From an uncultured Eggerthellaceae bacterium (GTDB lineage: Bacteria > Actinomycetota > Coriobacteriia > Coriobacteriales > Eggerthellaceae), in assembly GCA_947564425.1 (NCBI GenBank), contig CANOBU010000005.1, positions 1 to 45,472 of the forward strand: a DNA stretch of 45,472 nucleotides, written 5' to 3'. How positions within the stretch are numbered: the stretch's first letter is position 1; each line of letters opens with the position of its first letter. A program made the position numbers and the translations under genes. A model generated the notes under the pieces. That model was not told where the DNA came from, did no database searches, and saw nothing but the letters and a program-made list of their open reading frames with translations. Below are positions 6,345 to 13,570 of this stretch, in pieces.

Positions 6345-7961
6345 ATGGCAGAAAAGGAGGTGCCTGCGGCCGCGATGCTATGCCCCAATTGCGAAACCCC
6401 GAACAGCGATGACGCTCGCTTCTGCAGCGAGTGCGGCTTCCCGCTGAGCGGATCGATCGCCCGGGCAGCCGGCGCCGCCTCGCCGGCCCGCAGCAGGCCC
6501 AGCTACCGGCGCCCGGCCCAACCCCGGCCCCAGGAAGCCGAGGAAGCGCCGGCCGCCTCTGCAACCCCTGCATTCTCGCGCACCTCGCAGCGCTACCAGA
6601 GCAAGCGCCCGCCCCTCGAGGCCGAGGCCGCCCCGGCCTTCGCCTGGGAGCCTCCCGCCGCCGAGCCCTTCGACGCCCCGGCCGAGCCCCCGGCACCCCC
6701 GGAGCCGCAGCCGGCAGAGCCCGTCCCGGCCCCCTTCGATTCGTTCCATCCCTTCGACGGCTTCGCCGATAGCCCGGCCGCTGCCGGCCGCGGAGCCGAT
6801 GCCGCCGCCCCCACCATAGAGCTGCGCGACATCCAGGAGGACGGCCGCTACGAGGGCGAGCCCGACGATGCGCCCTTCGACATGCCGCCGGTGCCGCCCG
6901 AGGAGCCCTATGGGGATATCCATCGGGCCGATACCATGGCCTTCGACCGCGCCTTCGGCAAGACCGGCGTGATGGAGCCCGTGGGCGCCGCCCGCCCCTC
7001 GGCCCGCAGCTTCCGAGCTCCCAAACCCGAGCGCCGCCTGAGCGGCAGGCAGATCGCGCTCATCGTGGGCGGCGTGGCCGTCGTGGCCGCGGCCCTGGTT
7101 GCGGTCATCGGCTTCGCCTTGGGCTTCTGGGGCGGCATCGCCGTCCCCAATGTGGTGGGCATGGACCAGGCCCAGGCCGAGAGCACCTTGGAGGAGGCGG
7201 GCTTCGTGCCCAAGGCCCTGCAGGTGAAATCCGACGAGATAGAGGGCCGCGTGCTGGTGATGGACCCGGGTGCCGGCTCCTTCGCCGAAGAGGGCTCGGA
7301 GGTGGTCATCCACATAGCCACCGCCCGCACCATCCCCGATGTGGTGGGGAAGGATGTCGAAGAGGCCCTGCGCATGCTCTCCGACGCGGGCTACGGCAAT
7401 GTGAAGCAGACGGTCGAATACACCGACCAGCCCGAGGGCACCGTGCTGTCCATCTCGCCCGAGGCGGGTACCCGCGCCAAGAGCAGCATGGAGGTGTCCA
7501 TCACCGTGGCCGAGAACTACAAAGTGCCCGATGTGGCCGGCCAAACCCAGGAACAGGCCATGGAGACCGTGCGAAACGCGGGGCTTTCCCCCTATATCCT
7601 CTACATCGACACCGACCAATACCCCGACGGCACCGTGATAGGCACCGACCCGGCCGCGGGCACGAAGGTGACCGCCGAGGCCTCGGTGGCCGTGACGGTG
7701 GCCCGCGTGCGCGGCGTGGAGCTCACTGCCCTGGCCGAGCAGGCGCTGGCCCCGGGGTCCACCGTGGATATCGGCGGGGTGAGCTACCAGATAGAGTCCC
7801 TCGACTCCGTCAGCTACCAAGGCGACGACACCGTGGCCTTCTCGGTGACGGCCAAGCCCTTCGTCACCTTCTTCGGCGAGACGCTGTTCGCCAGCGCATC
7901 GCAGGCGGTCTCGGGGCAGATCGTCTACAACTCCGCCAACGAAGTGGTCGGCATCAGCTAG
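6345..7961 (+). CDS. Zinc-ribbon, single-pass membrane protein with three PASTA domains
   Basis: The protein begins with a zinc ribbon (CPNC...CSEC), followed by about 190 residues rich in Pro, Ala and Glu, one transmembrane helix (about residues 236-260) and three extracytoplasmic PASTA repeats (about 266-328, 329-392 and 393-456), each opening with VPNVVG, IPDVVG or VPDVAG. A C-terminal domain of about 80 residues is unassigned. PASTA domains bind muropeptides or lipid II and usually sit on Ser/Thr kinases or penicillin-binding proteins, but no kinase or transpeptidase domain is present here. The start is uncertain: ATG 6345 fits a leaderless transcript, while ATG 6375 has a strong SD 14 bases upstream and places the zinc ribbon at the extreme N-terminus. 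Role unknown; possibly a cell-wall sensor or scaffold. Confidence 0.8.
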   Translation: MAEKEVPAAAMLCPNCETPNSDDARFCSECGFPLSGSIARAAGAASPARSRPSYRRPAQPRPQEAEEAPAASATPAFSRTSQRYQSKRPPLEAEAAPAFAWEPPAAEPFDAPAEPPAPPEPQPAEPVPAPFDSFHPFDGFADSPAAAGRGADAAAPTIELRDIQEDGRYEGEPDDAPFDMPPVPPEEPYGDIHRADTMAFDRAFGKTGVMEPVGAARPSARSFRAPKPERRLSGRQIALIVGGVAVVAAALVAVIGFALGFWGGIAVPNVVGMDQAQAESTLEEAGFVPKALQVKSDEIEGRVLVMDPGAGSFAEEGSEVVIHIATARTIPDVVGKDVEEALRMLSDAGYGNVKQTVEYTDQPEGTVLSISPEAGTRAKSSMEVSITVAENYKVPDVAGQTQEQAMETVRNAGLSPYILYIDTDQYPDGTVIGTDPAAGTKVTAEASVAVTVARVRGVELTALAEQALAPGSTVDIGGVSYQIESLDSVSYQGDDTVAFSVTAKPFVTFFGETLFASASQAVSGQIVYNSANEVVGIS

Positions 7962-7964
7962 GGC

Positions 7965-8738
7965 GTGGCTGCCAAGACCTACAGAACGCGGGCCCTCGTG
8001 CTGAAGAAGGCGAAGCTGGGCGAGAAGGACCTCATCGTAACGCTCCTATCCGAGGATGGCTCGCTCATCAGGGCCGTTGCCAAGGGAGCCCGCAAACCCG
8101 GGGGGTCCCATGCGGCGCGGGCCGAGCTGTTCACCCCCCTGGCCGCCCTGCTGGCCGAGGGCCGCAGCCTGGATGTGCTGTGCGAGGCGCGGCGCGAGCA
8201 GGGAGTGGCCTCGGTGGAGCTCTCCCTCGAGCAATCGGCCTGCTGCGCGGCGGTGGCCGAGCTCATCACCCTGGTGGCCCAGGAGGGCCTGGCCCAGCGG
8301 CGCCTCTACGAGCTGGCCCGGGCCTCCTTCGATGCCCTGGGCGGAAGCGACGGCGCCGCCGCCCTGCTGCTGTGCGCGGCGGCCCTGTGGAAGGTGACGG
8401 CCCAGGCGGGATTCCGGCCCGCACTCGATTCCTGCGCGGTCTGCGGGGCTTCCCTGCAAGGGGCGGGGAAGCAGCGCGAGGTGCCCTTCTCGGCCCTGGA
8501 GGGAGGCGCCCTGTGCGACGGTTGCCGCAACCGGCCCGATGCGGCGCCCCAGGACGGCACGGTGCTGGCGTGGTGCTCCTATGTCCTGGGTGCGCGCTAC
8601 GCCGATATAGCCGCCCAACCCGACCCGTCCGCCGCCACCGCCCTGATATCCCTGCTGCAATCATGGACTTCCGTGCATATGGGGCGTAGACTCAAATCCA
8701 TCGATTTCCTGTTCTCACCGGGATTGTTCCAAGACTAG
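7965..8738 (+). CDS. recO: DNA repair protein RecO
   Basis: RecO works with RecF and RecR to load RecA on SSB-coated gaps and anneals complementary strands. The 257-residue protein has the N-terminal OB fold (start MAAKTYRTRALVLKKAKLG, then GSLIRAVAKGARKP) and a helical C-terminal half with a zinc-binding pair, CAVCG and CDGC. The GTG start at 7965 lies three bases after the preceding stop and gives the normal N-terminus. No good SD is visible, so it is probably coupled to the PASTA gene. The nearby era-recO order is common in Gram-positive bacteria. Confidence 0.92.
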   Translation: MAAKTYRTRALVLKKAKLGEKDLIVTLLSEDGSLIRAVAKGARKPGGSHAARAELFTPLAALLAEGRSLDVLCEARREQGVASVELSLEQSACCAAVAELITLVAQEGLAQRRLYELARASFDALGGSDGAAALLLCAAALWKVTAQAGFRPALDSCAVCGASLQGAGKQREVPFSALEGGALCDGCRNRPDAAPQDGTVLAWCSYVLGARYADIAAQPDPSAATALISLLQSWTSVHMGRRLKSIDFLFSPGLFQD

Positions 8739-8754
8739 GAAGGAAGGCCGGCCC

Positions 8755-9000
8755 ATGGCAACCTATGTACCGCGCGGCGTATGCTCGCAGCTGATAGATT
8801 TCGAGATAGACGGGGAGGGGCGCCTGCGCAACGTGGCATTCACCGGCGGCTGCAACGGCAACCTGAAGGCCATCGGCAAGCTGGTGGAGGGCCAGGATGC
8901 CGCCGAGGTCGCCGCCCTGCTGGAGGGGAACACCTGCGGCAGGCGGTCCACCTCGTGCGCCGACCAGCTGGCCTGCGCCATCCGGGAGGCGCAGGGCTAG
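8755..9000 (+). CDS. Small TSCPD-domain protein (TIGR03905 type)
   Basis: An 81-residue protein made almost entirely of one TSCPD domain. It begins MATYVPRGVCSQLIDFEID, has the typical GGCNGN turn, and ends with a CGRRSTSCADQLA block. The conserved cysteines match those of a domain also found at the C-terminus of some ribonucleotide reductases. Stand-alone members are frequent in anaerobic Gram-positives and have no established function; metal binding is possible. An SD-like GGAAGGAAGG lies upstream with suitable spacing. It sits between recO and rpsO, probably at the end of the recO transcript. Confidence 0.85.
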   Translation: MATYVPRGVCSQLIDFEIDGEGRLRNVAFTGGCNGNLKAIGKLVEGQDAAEVAALLEGNTCGRRSTSCADQLACAIREAQG

Positions 9001-9053
9001 GACGCCCCGACTGTGCGCAAACGGTGCAGGTCCGGCCGTTCCGGGAAAAATAC

Positions 9054-9083
9054 CTGGCACCGGCGCGCATTCTTCTATAGAAT
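9054..9083 (+). promoter_or_regulatory. Predicted rpsO promoter
   Basis: CTGGCA (9054-9059, four of six matches to TTGACA) lies 18 bases before TAGAAT (9078-9083). The predicted start is near 9090, leaving a leader of about 97 bases before rpsO. The leader contains short complementary segments such as GATGG/CCATC (9121-9125 and 9131-9135). It could be a target for S15 autoregulation, but no established S15 leader class can be recognised by eye. Confidence 0.5.
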
Positions 9084-9186
9084 AGACAAGCTGTGCAAAA
9101 AGCACTCCCCGCCTGGCACCGATGGCCACCCCATCGCCGCCCGGCCCGGAGGCGAGAGGACCCGCAAGGGAAGAAAGGTGGAGATA

Positions 9187-9474
9187 ATGGCTGACAAGCT
9201 GAGCGTCTCGAAGGAGCGTACGGCAGAGCTGGTGCAGGAATACGGCAAGGGCGCCCAGGATACCGGCAGCCCCGAAGTGCAGGTGGCGATACTCACCGAG
9301 CGCATCCGCAACCTGACCGAGCACCTGAAGGTGCACAAGAAGGATAACCACACGCGCCGGGGCCTCATGAAGCTCATCGGCAAGCGCCGCGGCCTCTTGA
9401 AGTACATCAAGAGCCGCAACATCGACGAGTACCGCGCCCTCGTCCAGAAGCTGGGGATCCGCGACAACATCTAG
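9187..9474 (+). CDS. rpsO: 30S ribosomal protein S15
   Basis: S15 binds the central domain of 16S rRNA early in 30S assembly. The 95-residue helical protein shows the family core: [28 protein letters not shown], and KRRGLLKYI near the end. The ATG at 9187 is chosen over an upstream in-frame start at 9013 because it gives the standard length and has AGAAAGGTGGAG immediately upstream. A promoter (9054-9083) and a strong terminator (9482-9506) bracket the gene, so it can be a single-gene transcript. It is followed by pnp, the classical rpsO-pnp order. Confidence 0.98.
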   Translation: MADKLSVSKERTAELVQEYGKGAQDTGSPEVQVAILTERIRNLTEHLKVHKKDNHTRRGLMKLIGKRRGLLKYIKSRNIDEYRALVQKLGIRDNI

Positions 9475-9481
9475 GCAGGAG

Positions 9482-9506
9482 GAACCCGCGTCCAGCGGGT
9501 TCTTTT
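9482..9506 (+). terminator. Rho-independent terminator after rpsO
   Basis: GAACCCGC (9482-9489) pairs perfectly with GCGGGTTC (9495-9502) around a five-base loop, followed by TTTT. It lies eight bases after the rpsO stop and 38 bases before pnp. It may be partly read through, since rpsO and pnp are often cotranscribed. Confidence 0.85.
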
Positions 9507-9544
9507 CAAAGAGGACGAAGAAGAGGATAGGAAAAAGAAGCACT

Positions 9545-11728
9545 ATGGAGAAAATCGTCGAGAAATTCGAACTGTACGGCAAGGAATACCGCCTGGAGAC
9601 CGGCGAGCTGGCCAAGCAGGCCACGGGCGCCGTGGTGGTGGGGCAGGGGGACACGACGGTGCTGGTGACGGCCGTCATCTCCAACGAGGAGAAGGATTAC
9701 GACTTCTTCCCCCTGACGGTGGATTACATCGAGAAGATGTATGCGGTCGGCCGCATACCCGGCGGCTACCTGAAGCGTGAGGCCCGGCCCTCCGAGAAGG
9801 GCACCCTGAACGCCCGCATGATCGACCGCCCCATCCGCCCCGGTTTCGCCGACGGGTTCAAGCGCGAGGTGCATGTGGTGGCCACCACCCTCGTCGCCGA
9901 CCAGGTGAACCCCATCGACAACATCTGCGTCATGGGCGCCAGCGCGGCCCTCATGATCGGGGATGCCCCCTTCGACGGGCCCTGCGCCTGCGTGCGCGTG
10001 GGACGCAACGCCGAGACGGGCGATTTCATCTGCAACCCCACCTACGAGGAGCAGGAGGCGTCCGACCTCGACCTGGTGATCGCCGGCACCGAGGACTACA
10101 TATCGATGATCGAGGCCGGCGCCGACCAGATATCCGAAGAGGATATGCTGGCCGCCATGCAGTTCGGCCAGACGGCCATCGGCAAGTTCTGCGAGGCCCA
10201 GCGCCGCTTCCTGGACCGCTGCACCATCGAGAAGCGCGAATGGCCCATCCACAAGGCCGACCCCTGCATCGAGGAGCGCGTCTCGAAGTACGCCGGCGCC
10301 ATGGCCGCCGCCCTGAAGGACCCCGACAAGCAGTCGCGCATGCAGAAGGTCGACGAGCTGAAGGCCCGCATCACCGAGGAGCAGTTCAGCGATGACGAGC
10401 GCGCAGCCTGGAAGGGCGACATCGCCGCCGCCGAGAAGGCCCTCGAGAAGCACGCGATGCGCACCATGATCATCGAAACCGGCGAGCGCGCCGACGGACG
10501 CACCTCCGAGGAGATCCGCCCCCTGTACATCGTCCCCGGCTACCTGCCCCGCGTGCACGGCTCGGGCCTGTTCCAGCGCGGCCAGACCCAGGTGCTCTCC
10601 ATCTGCACCCTGGGCATGCTGAACGAGTGGCAGCGCCTGGACACCATCGAACCCGTCGACGGCAAGCGCTACATGCACCACTACAACTTCCCGCCCTACT
10701 GCACCGGCGAGGCCGGCCGCATGGGCGCCCCGAAGCGCCGCGAGGTGGGCCATGGCGCCCTGGCCGAGCGCGCCCTGAAGCCCGTGCTGCCCTCCGAGGA
10801 CGACTTCCCCTACGCCATCCGCGTGGTTTCCGAGGTGCTCGAGTCGAACGGCTCGTCCTCCATGGCCTCGACCTGCGGCTCCACCCTGGCCCTCATGGAT
10901 GCCGGCGTGCCCATCTCGGCACCGGTGTCGGGCATCGCCATGGGCCTCATCAAGGAGGGCGATGACGTGGTCATCCTGTCGGACATCCAGGGCGTCGAGG
11001 ACTTCCTGGGCGACATGGACTTCAAGGTGACGGGCACCGAGGCGGGCATCACCGCCCTGCAGATGGACAACAAGGCCCGCGGCCTGTCCGTGGACATCCT
11101 GGCCCGCGCCCTCGAGCAGGCCAAGCGCGGACGCCACTTCATCCTGCAGGCCATGCTCGACACCATCGCCGCACCGCGGCCCGAGGTGAGCAAGTACGCG
11201 CCCCGCATCGAGACCATCCACATCCCCGTCGACAAGATCCGCGACGTCATCGGGTCCGGCGGCAAGGTGGTGCGCGGCATCCAGGAGGAGACCGGAGCCT
11301 CCATCGACATCCAGGAGGACGGCACCATCCACATAGCCGCCGTGGACGGCGAGGCCGGCGAGGCCGCCAAGAACATCATCCTGGGCATCGTGAAGGAGCC
11401 CGAGGCCGGCGAGGAATACGAAGGCGAAGTGGTGGGCATCAAGGACTTCGGCGCCTTCATCAAGCTGACGCCCGCCAAAGACGGCCTGCTGCATATCTCG
11501 CGGGTGGCCAACGGCCGCGTGGGCAAGGTCGAGGACGTGCTGTCCCTGGGCGACACCGTGAAGGTGGTGGTGCTGGAAGTGGATCCCAAGACCGGCAAGA
11601 TCAGCCTGGATCGCCTGGACAAGCCCGATGCGGCTCCGTCCGCCGACAACGCCCCGGGACGCTCCGAGCGCCGCGAGCGCCACGAGGGCTCCCATGACCG
11701 CAAGCCCCGCCGCAGCCACGGAGCCTAG
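9545..11728 (+). CDS. pnp: Polyribonucleotide nucleotidyltransferase (PNPase)
   Basis: PNPase degrades RNA 3' to 5' by phosphorolysis and can add 3' tails. The 727-residue protein has two RNase PH-like cores separated by a helical linker, a KH domain (about residues 560-615, with IGSGGKVVRGI) and an S1 domain (about 620-690, with VVGIKDFGAFIKL). The tail is rich in Arg, His and Asp. Length and domain order are typical. The sequence before the ATG is purine-rich rather than a clear SD. PNPase, RNase J, RNase Y and YbeY in one window cover most of a Gram-positive-type mRNA decay machinery. Confidence 0.97.
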   Translation: MEKIVEKFELYGKEYRLETGELAKQATGAVVVGQGDTTVLVTAVISNEEKDYDFFPLTVDYIEKMYAVGRIPGGYLKREARPSEKGTLNARMIDRPIRPGFADGFKREVHVVATTLVADQVNPIDNICVMGASAALMIGDAPFDGPCACVRVGRNAETGDFICNPTYEEQEASDLDLVIAGTEDYISMIEAGADQISEEDMLAAMQFGQTAIGKFCEAQRRFLDRCTIEKREWPIHKADPCIEERVSKYAGAMAAALKDPDKQSRMQKVDELKARITEEQFSDDERAAWKGDIAAAEKALEKHAMRTMIIETGERADGRTSEEIRPLYIVPGYLPRVHGSGLFQRGQTQVLSICTLGMLNEWQRLDTIEPVDGKRYMHHYNFPPYCTGEAGRMGAPKRREVGHGALAERALKPVLPSEDDFPYAIRVVSEVLESNGSSSMASTCGSTLALMDAGVPISAPVSGIAMGLIKEGDDVVILSDIQGVEDFLGDMDFKVTGTEAGITALQMDNKARGLSVDILARALEQAKRGRHFILQAMLDTIAAPRPEVSKYAPRIETIHIPVDKIRDVIGSGGKVVRGIQEETGASIDIQEDGTIHIAAVDGEAGEAAKNIILGIVKEPEAGEEYEGEVVGIKDFGAFIKLTPAKDGLLHISRVANGRVGKVEDVLSLGDTVKVVVLEVDPKTGKISLDRLDKPDAAPSADNAPGRSERRERHEGSHDRKPRRSHGA

Positions 11729-11735
11729 CGGGGCC

Positions 11736-12506
11736 ATGATACGCGTAGCCATCGCCGGCTCGTCCGGCCGCATGGGGCAGGCCGTGGCCGAGGCCGTGGC
11801 CGCCGCCGATGACATGGAGATAGCCTGCGGCATCGACCTGCATCCGGCCGATGCCGCCTATTCGGTGCACCGCACCGTGGCCGAGGCGGTCGACGCCGGG
11901 GGCTTCGATGTGCTGGTGGATTTCACGCAACCCGATGCCGTGGCCGGCAACCTGGCCTGCGCCCTGCCGGCCGGTATCGATTGCGTGGTGGGCACCACGG
12001 GCCTTGCCGCCGACGAGCTGGAGCGGCTGGCGGCCCTGGCCCCGGCGGGCACCTGCCTGTTCTATGCCCCCAACTTCACCACCGGCGCTGTGCTGATGAT
12101 GGAGTTCGCCAAAGCCGCCGCCCCGTATTTCCCCGAGGCCGAGGTCATCGAGATGCACCACTGCAACAAGAAGGACGCCCCCTCGGGCACGGCCCTGCGC
12201 ACCGCCCAGATGATCGCCGCTGCGCGCGGCGGCGCGGTTTCGCAGGCTCCCGGCCGCGAGACCGAGGTGCCCGGGGCCGAAGGGGCCCGGGGCGCCCTGG
12301 TGGACGGCGTGCCCGTGCATTCGGTGCGCTCCATGGGGTTCGTGGCCAGCCAGGAGGTCGTCTTCGGCTCCCTGGGCCAAACCCTCACCCTGCGCCACGA
12401 TTCCTGGGACCGCGGATCCTATATGCCCGGCGTGCTGCTGGGCATCCGCTCCGTAGGGTCCCGGGAGGGCCTGGTGGTGGGTTTGGAGAACTTCATGGAT
12501 GCCTAG
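11736..12506 (+). CDS. dapB: 4-hydroxy-tetrahydrodipicolinate reductase DapB
   Basis: DapB reduces 4-hydroxy-tetrahydrodipicolinate with NAD(P)H in the lysine and diaminopimelate pathway. The 256-residue protein opens with the Rossmann motif MIRVAIAGSSGRMGQ and carries the catalytic and substrate motif MHHCNKKDAPSGTAL. The ATG at 11736 gives the family's usual N-terminus but has only a weak SD. An in-frame ATG at 11694, inside pnp, has GAGGG a few bases upstream and would add 14 residues, so the true start is open. It lies seven bases after pnp and 74 bases before dapA, the next enzyme acting on the same substrate line. Confidence 0.94.
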   Translation: MIRVAIAGSSGRMGQAVAEAVAAADDMEIACGIDLHPADAAYSVHRTVAEAVDAGGFDVLVDFTQPDAVAGNLACALPAGIDCVVGTTGLAADELERLAALAPAGTCLFYAPNFTTGAVLMMEFAKAAAPYFPEAEVIEMHHCNKKDAPSGTALRTAQMIAAARGGAVSQAPGRETEVPGAEGARGALVDGVPVHSVRSMGFVASQEVVFGSLGQTLTLRHDSWDRGSYMPGVLLGIRSVGSREGLVVGLENFMDA

Positions 12507-12580
12507 ACCGCATCGGCCGGCGTCTGCGATAATCGTATGCGATCGCAATGACGCAGAACGCACGCTTTGAAGGAGATCCC

Positions 12581-13474
12581 ATGCCCGAACCTATCTTCGG
12601 CCGCCTGATAACCGCCATGATCACCCCCTTCGACAGCCAGGGGGAGCTCGACCTGCCCCGCACGGCCGCCTTCGTGGATCGCCTCATCGAGGGCGGGACC
12701 GATTCGATCATCGTATGCGGTACCACCGGCGAGAGCCCCACGGTCTTCTATCCCCAGAAGATCGAGGTGATACGCACGGTCGTGCAGGCTGCCGGCGGCC
12801 GCATCCCCGTGATCGCGAACGTGGGGGACAACTGCACCCAGGACACCATCGATTTCCTGCAGGATGTCGAGAAGCTGGGGGTGGACGGCTTCATGACCGT
12901 GGTGCCCTATTACAACAAACCCCCGCAGGAGGGGCTCTACCGGCACTTCAAGGCCATCGCCGAATCGACGGAGCTGCCGATCATCCTGTACAACATACCC
13001 GGCCGCTGCGTGGTGAACATGCTGCCCGAGACCACCCTGCGCCTGGCCCGCGAATGCCCCAACATCGCGGCCATAAAGGAGGCTTCGGGCGATATCGCGC
13101 AGGTGAGGGCCATCTTGGAGGGTGCCCCCGATGGCTTTTGCGTGTATTCCGGTGACGACTCGTTTACGCTTCCTTTGATGGAGGCGGGCGGCGTCGGCGT
13201 CATATCTACAATATCGAACGTGGCCACCGCCCGCATGAAGGAGATCGTGGATGCGGCGGCCGCAGGGGACCTGCAGCGGGCCCGCGAGCTGAACGAGCGC
13301 CTGCTGCCCCTTATGAACGGCCTCTTCGAGACCACCAACCCCATCCTGGTGAAGGAGGCGCTGGCCCTGGCCGGCTTCCCGGTGGGCGGGGTGCGGCTGC
13401 CCCTGGTGGAGGCCACCCCGGACCAGAGCGAGCGGCTCGCGGCCCTTATGAGGCAGACCGGGGTACTGGATTAG
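12581..13474 (+). CDS. dapA: 4-hydroxy-tetrahydrodipicolinate synthase DapA
   Basis: DapA condenses pyruvate with aspartate semialdehyde, the first committed step to diaminopimelate and lysine. The 297-residue TIM-barrel protein has the family start FGRLITAMITPF, the GTTGESPT loop, the catalytic tyrosine in YNIPGR and the Schiff-base lysine in AAIKEASGD. The ATG at 12581 is preferred over an in-frame ATG at 12548 because GAAGGAG (12569-12575) lies five bases upstream. Pathway order is reversed relative to gene order (dapB before dapA). dapF for the later epimerase step is at 30207-31073. Confidence 0.96.
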   Translation: MPEPIFGRLITAMITPFDSQGELDLPRTAAFVDRLIEGGTDSIIVCGTTGESPTVFYPQKIEVIRTVVQAAGGRIPVIANVGDNCTQDTIDFLQDVEKLGVDGFMTVVPYYNKPPQEGLYRHFKAIAESTELPIILYNIPGRCVVNMLPETTLRLARECPNIAAIKEASGDIAQVRAILEGAPDGFCVYSGDDSFTLPLMEAGGVGVISTISNVATARMKEIVDAAAAGDLQRARELNERLLPLMNGLFETTNPILVKEALALAGFPVGGVRLPLVEATPDQSERLAALMRQTGVLD

Positions 13475-13523
13475 GACGGAAGCGCGGGCGCATGACGGCG
13501 GCCCGCGCATAAGATAGAGAAGA

Positions 13524-13543
13524 CCCCGGGCCGCGGCCCGGGG
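13524..13543. repeat. Perfect 20-base GC palindrome in the rnj leader
   Basis: The sequence from CCCCGGG to CCCGGGG is a perfect palindrome with no spacer. It lies 27 bases before the RNase J start. No T-run follows, so it does not look like an intrinsic terminator. In RNA it would form a very stable hairpin close to the ribosome-binding region, or on DNA it could be a dimeric protein site. Confidence 0.6.
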
Positions 13544-13570
13544 CGCAGGAGTTAGGAAACGAGGATCGTT

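Noticed and set aside
12538-12547. TGCGATCGCA palindrome before dapA
   Set aside because: A ten-base palindrome of common GATC-centred words is expected by chance in GC-rich DNA and it has no clear relation to a promoter.
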